Source: Lepisosteus oculatus (taxonomy: Eukaryota; Chordata; Actinopteri; Semionotiformes; Lepisosteidae). From it: 64,000 bases of DNA. Where the stretch lies: the NCBI RefSeq assembly GCF_040954835.1, contig NC_090711.1:17231001-17295000 (forward strand), given 5' to 3'. Of this stretch, positions 23,880 to 39,100 are shown piece after piece. The translations under genes and the position numbers were made by a program. The notes under the pieces were generated by a model. That model saw only the letters and a program-made list of their open reading frames with translations. It ran no database searches and was not told the DNA's origin. The first letter of the stretch is position 1, and each line of letters starts with the position of its first letter.

Positions 23880-24360
23880 GTTCAGGCAAGATGACAACAA
23901 CCAAGCTCAATCAGACTCAGCTGTCAGTAATTAGCAATCGCTCCTGACAATCCATTCCTCCTCCAAACGCTATAAATACCTATGAGATCCTAGTCCCTCT
24001 CACCCTTTTACATCCCACCTCCCCCTCTGCAGCTACCTCTTCGTCACCCTGCAGGGGGGTCCTGGTCTCCTTGTCCTCTGGCCGGGAGGCCAGCCCTCAG
24101 CCGAGTGGGTTAAGCCACATTTTCGCTCCTAGACGCTTTCATCTTGGGCATTGTCATTCCTCGTGAACAGCCCAAAGTTTGTAGGTCTTTCACTTTCAAA
24201 TTCATTCAAAACAAAATCCAGCATTTACTAGTGCACAACCAGTGCAGCAAGACAGAAACTGTAACCCATAAAAAAAATTGTTGTAGAAAGTGTTGTCACT
24301 TAGATATGCATCTGCACATTGTATAAATGAGTAACTGCAATACCATGAGGTTCTGCAGGT
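23880..24360. other. Unassigned, with TATA-like box
   Basis: A GCTATAAATACC box near 23970 is followed by a pyrimidine-rich stretch. This could be a promoter or the U3/R part of an LTR. No paired end, duplication or open frame supports either reading. Confidence 0.25.
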
Positions 24361-24510
24361 GTGCACACCTATTGTTTTATGTGGAAATTACGTCAATCCT
24401 TCGTTTATAAAAGCAAGTATAGGTGCTTTTCTTCCCAACAATGCTTCTACATTTCCTTCAATTACATAAACTTTGTCCTTTATTACATTTTTCTGCCATT
24501 TCAGCTGTGC

Positions 24511-25637
<1,127 letters not shown>

Positions 25638-25756
25638 CGCAAGCTAAACGAACAGTCCGAATATTCAAGAGTTCGTTTCTACCAGCAAGAGAACTAAAAT
25701 CTGCAGTGTTCTGCTCGCTTTGAGTTCGTCAAGCACTCATCTCTCGTCGCCATAAA

Positions 25757-25901
25757 TGTTGTGTATCATAATAAAGAGCCGTTTTTAAATTATTTTAACT
25801 ATTTTATTAACTACACAGATCATGCCCTTACACCATATATTCCCGCCTTCTAGTCTCTCGTTCTGTTGTCTCGTGATGTCTACTCACTATACTACACAAC
25901 T
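25757..25901 (-). repeat. Short 5' LTR of the mag-like element
   Basis: About 145 bp lie just upstream of the gag frame on the minus strand. They begin and end with the inverted pair TTGTGTA / TACACAA and contain an AATAAA on the minus strand. Immediately inside is a TATGGCGACGAG motif at the primer-binding-site position. Very short LTRs fit the mag lineage. The exact termini are uncertain by a few bases. Confidence 0.6.
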
Positions 25902-26268
25902 TAAATTCTATAATTGGGAAAAGATTGTCCCACAGCATTGACCGGGATTTGAAACCAGGTGTTTTCTGGCAACAGCCCAGATACTTCTAGGAACAGCCCA
26001 TATACTTCTAGGCCACGCTATGCTTTCACTGCTCCACCTGGTGGTTTTACAAAGTAGTGGTAACCCGCAGTGCAGGCACTGCAATGTACTGCAATATCCT
26101 GCAAGCATTTCTGAATGAGTGGATCTGTACTAAAAATTATAATAGTGAATTATTATACACTAGTAGTAGCATTATATACACAAATCACAAATATATTCTT
26201 GTGTGCATATATCAATACATATATACTAATTATATACAAACCATATTCTTTGTTTTTTGCAAATGCAG

Positions 26269-26556
26269 ATTGATGACAATCTCACCCCACAGCAAGTGAT
26301 CCAGGCACACTATGACACGATGGGTGAGAAGGTGTCTTCAGAAACATTTGAGGAAGCTATCCAATCCATTGTTTTAAGCAATGCCTGGGTGGATCTGAGG
26401 CACGTATTGAATGAGGAGTATCATTTTGACAATGAGTCCTTTCTGAAGGGGAAAAAGCTCATTACTGATGGGATAGCCAGTGTGAAAGGCAACATTAGGC
26501 AGCAGAACTTCTATACAGCAAGAAAGAGACTGGGGCAAATCTTTCACACCCTGCAG
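26269..26556 (+). CDS. vwa7: vwa7 exon a (first one recognised)
   Basis: The exon is 288 bp, phase 0 at both ends, after a TTTGCAAATGCAG acceptor and before GTGAGT. It encodes an N-terminal domain segment ending FHTLQ, the point where human VWA7 continues with DFYSHSNW. The frame is open upstream of the acceptor for only a few codons, so a further 5' exon is expected. Confidence 0.85.
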
Positions 26557-29500
26557 GTGAGTAAAACATTTCATCGTGCCTGGTTAAAAGTAAAGATACT
26601 ATGTGTCTATGAGGTTTTTATTGTTGATAAAAGCAGGATAGCAATCTTTCCAATCATACACCTTATTTGTCAGTCATCTCTACCTACTGTAGCCTCCACA
26701 TCCATATCAATAAACTATGAGAATTATCAGAATATTTAACTTGCTTCCCAATATGTAAAATGTATGAAACTGTTTTATTGCAGAGATTTTATGATTCCTT
26801 GTTCCTGGGGACTATTCAATTAATAGAATGGAAACTATAGCATCTGAAATCTACAGTATGCATCATTGGATCAGAACATCAGAATCCAAACAGACCATAC
26901 CTTTAAATTACAAGAATTAAGAGTAAAACAAACTTGACAAAAGCAAGAAAATAATATTTTTGTGATTATAATTATTACATTATTCCAAAGATGGGATACA
27001 ACAGAAATCCAGGAATAAAAAAAAAACCTAAAAAAAATAGCATCTCTAAGCACGTAAAGCCAATAGTCTGTCTGGGTGTTTGTCAGGTTGCTATAAATAT
27101 ATCACCTCCAGAAGAAGGGTGTTTTTGATAAAACAAAGGAATTTTAGACATACCTTCTCATTAAATGTTATAAAGGTTATTATATGGTACATATTTAAAC
27201 AACAGTTGCTCCCTTAGCATTGACACAATCCTGTTTCATGTTTCTTTATTATCATTCTCTTCCCAACATGTATGTTTGTATTTCCTAGGATTTCTACAGC
27301 CACAGTAATTGGATCGAGCTGGGCTACAAGACTCCTTTTTCCAACTTGATCCAATCCAGTGCCTCTCTCGAAAATATTGCATGTGAGCTTCTGTCTGTTG
27401 TTCTGTGCTGACACAAAGAGTGACGACTAATCTTCATTTCTCCTGCATCAGCACACTGCAGAACCTCCCAGTTTCCAGAACACAATCTCGACAAGACATG
27501 TCAATCATCTGGTTCATCTATATACTTGTTATGGCAGCAGCAATGTCCCACCTGTGCACGAATAATGACCATACCTACAGTATCTCATTGGGAACAGACT
27601 ATTTAAGATAGGACTTTGCTTTACTCAGAGCTCAGTCTTAGAGCTTGTTCTGAGTATGAGATGGGAAGAGATTCCATTCCTAATTCTCGACTCCTTTATA
27701 GTCTACGTGCTTTATACCGTGGATTTTTTGGCTGTGGCCATGCTTGCTTTTTATTTCAACTATATCTTTGGATTGCATTTGTCTGTTTACTTGTTCGCCA
27801 TGCCAGCTATTCTGCTTGCCTCACCTGCTCTTGGGTTCTCCTCTGGAGACTTTGAGTCTTCCTATCTTGACAGCTTCGGTCATCAGTAGAGGAAGCTGAA
27901 ACAATCGCATTTTATATGGGATGGAACATTATTTAACCTTTTCTGTCTGGCACTTGCACTGCCACATCATTTCACAGTTTTGTTTATTGTGCAATAATAG
28001 TGTAAGATGCATGGAGAGATCGAAGATGCAAATTACAATTTGTTCTCAGCGAAGGATTATGTGTACAGAGTGTAGTTTGCACCTCTCCTTAAAAGATGGA
28101 GCTGAATATAATCAGTTCCATGAGGCACAGTTCATTAGCCAAGACATTGATTTCTTCATGCCTGTTATCCATCCATTCTTTTTCCTGTTCAGAGTTGTGT
28201 GGCAGCTTGAGCCTATCACTGCAAACAATGGGCCTAAGGCAGGGTGCAGCCTAGGTCCATCACAGGGCAGACACACACACACTGACACCCAGGGCAAATT
28301 TGCCCAGAAATCAATTAACAGGATCACCCAGAGGAAACCGACATGGACACGGTAACAAACAAGCTCCTTGTAGATAGCACTCCAGATCTGGAATCGGGGG
28401 CCCTAGCACTGTGAGGCAGCAGTGAGAACCACTGTGTCTCTATTCCACCCTCGTGCTTGTCATGTAATATTTTACTCTTAGGAGTCACAGAAAACTCTAT
28501 ATAGTACTATCACCACCTGAACTTTAAACGTGCTTACAAATATGTCACATTTAAGGATTTCCTGCATGACAGCCAGTCATCATATATTGTCTAAAGAATT
28601 CACTATGTAATTTCAGCATTATGTTTATTTACACCTTAAACCCTTCTATATCAGGGTTTTCACTATATTTCCCCAAAGGAAACAGGTAATAGGAGTCAAA
28701 GCGTGAAGACATAGAAGAAGATTATTTTATAAACAGCAAAATGTATTTTATACTCTTGTGCTTTACTGTACATACATTTTGGAGCTATTCTGGTGTATTA
28801 ATATTTAGTTCTTTCTCTACTTAATATCTCAAAGGTTCACATGTCAGGTCTGTGTCAGTTTCTCTGAGTGTCTGTGACTGTCATCTGGCTGTTCCACCCA
28901 TCAGCACTACTTGCAAAACTTGTCTTTTCCTTCAGCTAAAGGTGAGCCAACATGCAGTGACTGTGCTGAGGGGACATGTCCGGACAACACCCTGGAAAGT
29001 ATATTACAAGGAAGGAAGCTCACATCAGGGTATTTTGATCTCAGGCCTTGGGCATCAAAGCCAACAGGTATTGTAAACCAGTTACACCTGTTATAATAAA
29101 CTAAATTAAACTACAACTATATATTTCATATTATTTGTTAATTTTAGAGGACATTTATTTCTGTTAAGATTTCAGTCTTCATTTTCCTCAAGTATTTCTT
29201 TCATCTTGATAAGTAAAGAAATTGCCTTTCAGCTCATACAAATTACTATGTATGAATGACTAATTGTATTTATTGCTCGTCAATAAACATCCATCCACCC
29301 ATTTTTGAACCACTTCATCCAATTCAGGGTTGCAGGGGAGCCAGAGTCTTTTCTGGCAATCAGTGAGCACAAGGCGGGATACACCCTGGAGGGGACACCC
29401 GTCCATCACAGGACACAACCACAGGGTCAATATTTTAACCTACTAATACGGCTTTGGACTGTGGGAGGAAACCGGAGCACCAAGAGGAAACTCACTTGAA

Positions 29501-32500
29501 CACGAGAAGAGCGTACAAATTCCACACAGACCGCACCACAGGAATTGAGTCCCGGGCCTTGACACTGAGGCAGCAATACTAAGCACTGTGCCACTGCTTC
29601 GCTCATCAAAAAACACATCACAGTTTAAATTAAGGTTTATTATTTTTATTTTTTGTATACACAAATCAATTGTGACAAGAGTAAAAAATGATAATTTGTA
29701 GTGCTTATAAGGTTGTTAATAATAATAATGATAATAATAATGATAATAATTGCTTACACTTACATAGCGCTTTTCTGGACACTCCACTCAAAGCGCTTTC
29801 CAGTGTAACGCTGCGCGTTGTAGATTCAATGATGAATCTATGCGGAGTTGTGGAGCTGAGTAGGGAGAGATTTAAGGTAAATGCTGGTTCAATACCAAAG
29901 ATAATCCAGGAGGAGAAGGCAGAGAAATACAAAATGCTAGACGAGATCAGGATCAAAGGTGAGTTCTGGGTTCGAGTATCCAAAAGCAAGAGTTACCAAT
30001 GCGAGGTCAGGGGTTCCAAGAAGCTAACAATACTGAGCAAAGGAACAAGTAAAGGTTTATTCCTGCAGAAAAGAGAAGAGAGAAAACACAACGTTTCAGC
30101 TCTGGAGCCTTCTTCAGGTGTCTTTCTTCTCTTTTCAGCGTGGAATAAACCTATTACTTGTTCCTTTGCAGCCAACGCATGTTGACGCAGCTACCCACCT
30201 GAAATATTGAGCAACGATCAGTGAAATGGAGAAGGCTTTAGTATGTTTGGAAGTGGAGGGTTTGTTAACAAGTGAGGCACTCTGATGGGATGAAGTGATA
30301 GATCGGCGGCATTTGCAGGGATTGCCTCCAGATGGTGCTTGATTGGGGCGAGACCGTCTGTGTGGAGGATTAGCAGGGGGTGTGACATCCAGGTCATGGG
30401 GATCCCCTCCACCACCAATAGTGTGCAGCCCCACCTGGATGATGCAATAGTGCAGCCATAGTGCACCAGAACACTCACCACACATCAGCTATCAGAAGGG
30501 AGGAGAGCAGAGTGATGAAGCCAGTTCATATTTAACGGCTCATCCGAAGGACAGAGCTTTTTTACAGTATAGTGTTCCCACTAACACCTCTTCCAGCAGC
30601 AACCTTAGTTTTTCCCAGAAGTCTCCCATTCAGGTATTGACAGGCTCACACCTGCTGAGCTTAACGGGGCTGCCAGTTATGAGTTGCTGGGTGATATGGC
30701 TGCTGGCTAATGATGGCAATGAATGATGGTTTGTATGTCTTTGCTGAGCCTGAATACAAATTGCTAGCAATGTTATCATGTCCAGTGCAATGGAAACATT
30801 ATTTCAGAAACATGAAAAGTTAATTACAAAACAGCGTAAGCATTATTGAAAGATTAGTTTAGAGGTTAAATGTGAATGGCAGTCTGCAATTGTTCAGTAC
30901 AATGTCTCTGGGCTCTAAATGCAATCTTTTAAAATGTGATCATCACTACGACTTGAGATCTACATGGAAGGTAACAGACAGCAATGATAAAACGTTCAGG
31001 GCTTTTAACTGCTATCAGTAACAAAACCGTGTACAGACTTTAGCAAACAATTAACATTTTCTCCTACTGGAATTGTCAAGCCTTCTCCTGAGTGCTGACT
31101 GTTTTTCCTGTTACTGCTCTTATCACAAACCTAAACTGTACATATATACTTTATACTATGGTTTATTCTCTCTCCCTGTGTGTTCCCCTCTTTCTCACTT
31201 TTCTACTCTCTATCTCTCCAACTCTAGGGAAGTGTAGTCATGGTGGGTTGTCTGATTTCACTAGTGATGATATTCCCCGTGGAGGTATCAGTAAGGATAC
31301 TTACAGTTCAAATCATGGCTCTCTGCATGAAATAGCTGCACAAATAGCCACCACAGCTACGATGGAACAGCTTCAGGACCTCCGCAATGCAGCTGGAGAT
31401 GATGAGTTTCTACGGTATGAACAATTTTGAAATTTATTATTTTTAACACGTGTCAGAGTGCCAGTCATTCAGTGTGATCATTCAGTATATCTCAGTGGAC
31501 TTTTAGAGTGTTCGCTCACTCATGGTCAGTGCTATGTCATTTTGGCCATTGAAGTGCAGTTCTGTATTTCACTTTCTAAACCCCTACTCTCACTTTTCAT
31601 TCCAAATCGTTCTCACACATAACTGTTCTTCTGTCTTCCAGGTTCATGGGAATTTCTCGTCCTTCTGTGCTCTGTTTTGTCATTGACACTACAGGTAGTA
31701 TGTTTGATGACATAGAAGAGGCTAAGAGAAGATCCTTCTCCATTATAGACACAAAACGTGGAACCTCCAATGAACCCTCTGCTTATATTCTGGTGCCCTT
31801 TAATGATCCTGGTGGGTAATGTATGATAATATACTGATACATAAATGCAGGACTCATGTTTTATGTATTTAATCAAATATGTTAAACAATTATCAAATAC
31901 AATCACTAAAACTATGAATACCAATATACATCAAATAATTATTAAGTATTACAACTCTCAAATGAACGTTATAAAAAAATATCAGCTACTGTATGACCTG
32001 AGAATGAGAATTGCAGGGTGACATGGCTGCTGGTGATTAGCCATGACCACAGTGATCACCTTATTGTGGTCTAAAACACAAAAGAGAAGGACTTGGAAAT
32101 CAGCACCTACATGTGCTGACAATGTCCCTCAAAATTCAGAATTACAAACTCTGGATATATGGTACTGATAGCCCTGGGTAAAATCTTTTCTGATGGAAAA
32201 TTTAAATTAAAGGAATCCTATCCCTGAGGTCCCTGCTTCATTCAATGAGTACCTCATTACCTCCTCATACTATATTAATATGAATAATAGGAAACTTATA
32301 CACCTACATAATTTAAAGCGATAATCTTAAGTCTCTCCTCCACATTCAGACAACAATAACATTCTTGAAGAAAATTCAGTCTTCACTCGGGTTAGGAGAT
32401 TGTCAGTGATCTTTTATTCGATCAGCTGAAGGGGAGCACAGCACGGAGAAAGGCACCCATTTAATATGCTCGCTCAACTGAAGTTCCACTTTTCCTTTTA

Positions 32501-35500
32501 TACATTAAATGTAGGCGAGACTTGAACATATCAAAGGAACACAAAAGGCACAGGAAACTCACAGAAGTCTTTCAAACAAACAAAATAGGACAGGACCATT
32601 CCATTTGGCATCCCGCAATCTGTTTTATGTCTCTCTGATAAAACACACAGGTGTGAAAAGTCACAGGCTTTGGTTGCATAAAGACAGCTGTCTCAGGTGC
32701 AAACAGAAAACCTCTCTCGCACATAGTCACAGTCTTGACCCTTCTCAAGAGTTCGTCTCATTTAGTCTTCCACTGCAAGACAGCCTTTGCAACATTGTGC
32801 TGTACTTCTAATGAAACAATGCAGGTACACCTGACACTTATGACAGAAATTATCTTTAGTTCCTTAAACACGAGCCGCATGTGATTTGATTATGTTGTTC
32901 TTACGAGTGCATTGGTATTTTGTGACTGGACAGTCAGAACTAGGATTTAACATTAGAAGTAGGCTCCATCGAAGATATAGATGCCTCAATATATTATCTG
33001 GACCCAGCCATTCACCCATTAATTTACTGTACATCTGATGCCCTACAGCCCTTATACCTGCAAATTCAGATGACTATACTAAAAGTGTTGAATTAAATTC
33101 TCTATGTAGTATTCAGCACTACATTTTTGAAGAGTAGATATATTCCTTTCTTAATGCATTTGTATGTTTGCATTTTAATTTTAACTTGGCTAGAATTAAA
33201 ACTGGCGTAGACTACTCTGGAGCCTTTTAGAAAATACTGCTTGACACGTTAATTTTCTATTGTGTGTATAGATTTTGGACCAGTGACAAGGACAAAGGAC
33301 CCAGAAGTTTTTAAAAAGAAGATCAATGCTCTCACTGCCAGTGGAGGAGGTGATGAGCCAGAGATGTGTCTGTCTGCCCTTCAGGTGACTATATATATAT
33401 AAGTCCTCACAGAGTCAGCTAAAATCAGCATGTTATCTCCCAGTCAGAAAGCCCATGAAGGTACAGTAAAAACAAAGCTTGAAGGCGCACAGCCCTTTTC
33501 TCATCACAGATGCAGTACGGTATGTCAAACTGAGTATCACATACATCCAATTTTTTTGAACCACCAATCAACAATTTTGAACCTCTGTCATATTCTTCTT
33601 TCGTTCCACGCCTTGACTCCTTGTTGAACAATTATCCAGACCCCTATAGACACATGTGGCATCTTAGTAACATACGAACTCCAGATCTACAGGACAATAT
33701 GAGGAGACTTGTGTGCGATTGGATTTAAAGTGTGGTTCATAAGGGGTAAGCTCAAAAGTGCTGCAGAACATAACTACATGTAGTAAATAACAGCATATTT
33801 TATAAATTGCTTTTACATTGACATTTTGAATCTGTGTATGTACCTGCATTTCATTATTCTTGTAACCCAGGTTCTCTGAAGGAAGATAGTAGCCATCCGC
33901 CAATTAGATATCACTTGGTGAAAGAATGAATGAGTGTTTGTGACAACTAGGCTTATCACAAGTGTGACACTGAGTGGTTCAAGGACCCAGTCACTGCTAG
34001 TCTGAATCTCAGATATATGTTTGAATAAGTTGTAACATAGATTTCATACAGAAAAGTAGTTCAGGTGCTCACACCTGAAGAAGTCTCCATGGCCGAAAGG
34101 TTGTGTTTTCTTTCTCCTTTTTTTCAGCATGGAATAAACCTATTACTTGTTCCTATACAGAAAAGTACTCTGAAGTAGGACACATAATTTAATCATGCTT
34201 TCACTGGTGTGCACTTCAACCCCCTGTAGGACTTAGCGATGTTTAGAATGTGGAAATCACATTCACAATCCAGTGAGAATGGTGACTTTTCTGTGGGCAC
34301 CCAGGAATAATAAAATAATAAAAGATGAGTGTGTGGTCAGAAAGGCATGTTACTCAAGTCAGGTCTATCTAACAGCACCAGACTGATATTGCACTTTGTT
34401 CAGACACATGGGTTGGCCCATAATGACACTCTATATGATTTACTGGGGGAAATGTAGACAATCATTCAAATATCATAAGCATATGGAGATTAATGTCATT
34501 TTCCAGAAACAACAGCAAGCAAAAGCATTGTCTGAATATACAGAAAACGGAGATCCGCCATCTAGTGATATTCAAATGGATTTTACTGTAAATGAGAGCA
34601 ACAGACCTGGAATCATTTTTTGATAAAAGGTGTATGAGCTTCAACAACGTGGCGGAGCAGCTTGTTCCATACTCCCACAACCCTTTGTGTAAAATTGTGA
34701 AACTTGCATTTCCTTAGTTTAGTTTCCTCTACTGTCCACTGGTTCATGTTTTACTGTTGATTCTGAAGAAGTCTGTGATGCTTCATACTGTTCATAACCT
34801 TGCATTTAAGTGCAAATGTGTTTCTTTGTAACCTTACTGATTTTTTTATTGATTGATTTTATTGATTTATTCTGCCTGTGTACGGTTTTCAGCTGGCCCT
34901 CACCAGTGCCCCCCCTTCCTCGGAGATCTATGTGTTCACTGATGCCTCAGCGAAGGACTCCTACCTGAAGAGCACCATCATTGCACTGATTGAGAGCACC
35001 AAATCTGTGGTCAGTAGTTCTAAATGTGTGTCCTGATTAAGAGAAACAGAAGTCCTTTGCAGATATATATGTGATTGCATTAGGCTAGATTTCAGACATT
35101 AGCCTTTAGGAATGATAATGACAACATCTGTACAGAAGTACATCCACACATCTGCACGACATCTTTCCAGAAAGACATCTGAAACCAAAATGATCCTGTA
35201 TTATCACACCTCCCTCCTTGCCTTAAGAACAGATTTGTCTCCTTCTAATCCTTTCTATTCATCAGCAGGTTTTGACTTCACAGTTCTGCCAGGAACACTC
35301 CTTCTCTCCTGCTTCCCACCTCCTCTCAACTACCCTGTCTTTTGTTCTCCCCTGCTTCATTAACTGCTCATTAATTCATTAATTCCCTCTCTCTCTCATA
35401 CCTGTCATACCTGCTCCACTGTGTCTCTGTTCACTTCCTTTCAGCATGGAATAAACCTTTAACTGTTCAATGGAATTCAATGTATTTTATATAGCGCCTT

Positions 35501-36061
35501 TCACATCAAGGTTGCCCCAAGGCCCTTAACAAAGCTGTGTGACAGTACATAACAGTACAATTCAGGAAGAGAAAAAGCCAGAAGACATCAGAGGAGAGGA
35601 ACCAAAAACTCTTCAGTAAGGAGAAAAGAAACCTTTAGGGTCAACTGGCTGCCCAAGCACTCTGGACATGCTAAGATTATACAATTAAAAAAAGTACTAA
35701 ATGAGTATTAAGTCCATTATGTCCTTCTGTGTGCCAGTACTCCATGCAGTTCTCTGTAGACCAGCAAATCCTCCTAAACGATAGCCATATCCACAATGCC
35801 TCTCTTGGATCAATGGCAGTAATGCAACATCCAACTCAGATGGTGCCCAGCCCGGGCGCCATCCAGACATGTGGGGAGGAGAATTGGATGGTTTGGTCAA
35901 AACAGATGTATCTACCTGGTGGGCAAACATACTGTAGAGACACACAGTGGTATGTACAGCAGCACCAGCAGCCATGATGTAAGGTGTGAGTAGGCTAGGC
36001 TGAAGTAATAGGTTTTCAGTCTGGATCTGAATACTGAGATTTGCAGCTACCTACTTGAACA

Positions 36062-36119
<58 letters not shown>

Positions 36120-39100
36120 TAATGATATTATTGTTAATTATTATCAATATTAATACTACTACTAATAAAAATAACTTTCATTTATATAACTCTTTTTCTG
36201 GACACTCCAGCTAAAGCACTTTCTCTGCTTTTTTAACCATCTCTCTGTTTGTACCTCCAGGTCAGCTTCTTGCTCACAGCCGGCCTGTCTCGGCGGCGAC
36301 GGTGGAGCAGCAGTAGTCAGGAACACGGGCAGCTGATTGCAGGTCGACTCTCTCAAGATGCAGCCCTGCTGTACCAGGACCTGGCACAGACATCAGGGGG
36401 GCAGGCAGTACGCGTCAGCAAAGGTCAACTGTCGGAGGCCTCTGCCATCATTTCCTCCAGTGCTGCTCTGGTAAAACATGCTTTCAGTGTTGCATCTCAG
36501 TTTATCAGAGGTTGCACTGGCAAGATAATTACAAATGGGGGTTCCACAAATTGTGAAATCAGGAATTAACCGAGCAGCTTAGTCAATAAGTACAATAATT
36601 ATCCATAACCCCCAACTTGTAAGTGGTTTCTACAGAATATACCCGGCTGGTATAATTAGAGGCACATGAATTCTTTATTTCTGGCACAGCTTTGGTGAAA
36701 AGAGGAATAATCCAGACACACTTGGTTAAACAAATGCTTATTTTAATGACAAGACACAAACTACACTACACACAACAAAACATACAGCACACAAGTTACT
36801 CTATGTACAGTATTTACAGATAAAGCATTTCAGAGGCCTAACATTCCGATCACCCAGAAAAACCCCATATGTCTACTAAGCATGAAACTCTTAATGCCTA
36901 CAGAGGCCACATAAGAGATAAGCTGTCTTTTTAGTACAGTAAATGCAATACAACCTGCAGTTAAATCTCTGTGCCACAAATCTGGGTGCAGCAAAACAAA
37001 TGGGATCCTATCTCCCTTTTCTAAAATAAACACCTTCAGCAGGAAAGACATCTCTAACAGAGATATTTTTACCCAGGAACCCAAGTTCCCTAACAACACA
37101 GAACAGCAAGCTCTCTCTAGCAAGGTTGAGATAGCTCCAGTCAGGTTTTGTTTGGATGATCGTGAAGTAGGGGCTCTCGTCTGGTACAAGTTCCAGCGCC
37201 TCTAGACTCCATTCTTCTCTCTCTCTTCTTTCCTGCTTCTTCTTTCTTTTCATTGTTCGCCCTGTGCTCTTAATGTGATCTTATATGGTGTGTTTCTGTA
37301 CTGCTTGTTGACAATCATCAATCCAAAGCTTACCTAGGTATCCTTAGGTATGTTGGTTTCTTAACAAGGGACCTCCACATTTCAACAAACATCCTCTCTG
37401 CTTTGAAAATAGAAGTGTTTACTTTGACAAGTGTTACAATTTATCTTAAATCTAAGAGAAACTTCTCAGTCAAAGCTCTAACAATATTTTTCTCTTTCTA
37501 TATACCTATACATACCTATATCTATTATTACTGAATGCCATTGTGTGTGCTGAAAGTAAATTTGTGATAAAAAAAGAGTTTGTTTATTTTTGTCTGCTTT
37601 ATAATGGTGCATTTAATTAATAGATTATTTTTGTCTTTAGAAAGTTTATCTACAGGGATATTTAATCTCTGTGCTGATTTTTTGGACTAGTGATTATTGC
37701 CAGTGAGATCCAATAGAGAGCCCTTTCAGATTTTTCTCACCTTACATTCTTACATGGTGTCAAGATCAATGTTATTGTGACTGTCCTATTATAGAAATGT
37801 GTTGCACATGAAGAGAATAATTGGAAAAGCAATAGGATGTGGAAACATAAAATCAGTCTCAAGAACAAATGCAGATATTTAGTACATTCATTCCTCTGAT
37901 ATACTGGGGAATATGTGAATATTAGGGAATTGAGTAGAGTGCCTGTTGCCTGTGTGGAGCAGAGAGCTAGTTTTGCTAGGGGAATTAGAGTGCAGATTCA
38001 GAGGGCAGAAGTGGAAAACAAAAAAAGACAACAAGTGCAAGCAGACACTGGTGAGAATCAAAGTCCACACATATACTGTAAGTAGTGCAAGTGGTTACTG
38101 CTAAGGACAGTCATTTTTATTACTTTTTTAAGTTTTATGTGTCTAGAGCTATGTCACACTGATTAGCTGTAATAAAGATAAACAAAGCTTTCCTTGCTTG
38201 TTTACTTTAATGTAAGTACAAATTATACGTCTGCTGAGATGTTTCTGCTTTCTAGTGAAATGGTTAAACTTCATAATTGATATCACATTTTGGTCATTTT
38301 CATTTTATGGTATTCATCCACTTAAACATTTATTGATCTCTGATTCTAGGTGACACTGTTCCAGTCTGTGACTGACCCAGGAAAAACAGAGGAAATATTT
38401 TCATTCTATGTTGACCCCTCGGTCAGTAACCTCACTCTCTACATCACAGGGAGCTTCCTCAACTTCAAACTGCACAGCCCTGCAGGTAAGGAAAAATAGC
38501 ATTTCATCTCTGCCCTGTTTAAAAGGCAACACATCACCTCTAACCTATACAAAAGGCAATACATAATAAGAAAAATAAGGAAAAGAATAAATACACTTAC
38601 TGTATATAGTGCCTTTCTGGATACTAAACATAAACAAAAAAATATGTTGCAAAGTTGCAATGAGGCGGGTAATGTGGTGGGGCAGTTTGGCTGGGTTATT
38701 ATGGTTATTGTCAATGATGTGACAGAAGTTTCTGGATCTAGCAGACTCTATCGTATCCTTATATTCAGACAGTGTGTTTGTTCCAAGCCTGATAATGATA
38801 CAGTTGTATGCAAAAATTTGGACATCCCTGGCCAGATAACATGTTTTGTTGGTTTTCTAAGTGCAAAGGAGTTAATGCAAACTCCAAAGGAGGTGTTACT
38901 AAGTACTGACTGATAGGGTGCCCAAACTTTTGTACATGCCTGTACATGCCACATTTACTGTTTTATTTGTTTCAATCTGTTAAATTTAGCTAATTTATTT
39001 CAACAAATAGTAACTGTGCGTTACAATTTGCAAAAATATGTCAAATTTTATTTTGTTCGCTGCAGAGGTTGTGTTTACTTCTTTTCACTTAGAAAATCAA

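Noticed and set aside
27616..27889. Hydrophobic open frame resembling a small membrane protein
   Set aside because: It lies in a vwa7 intron, overlaps another open frame, has no family resemblance, and may be LTR-like sequence.
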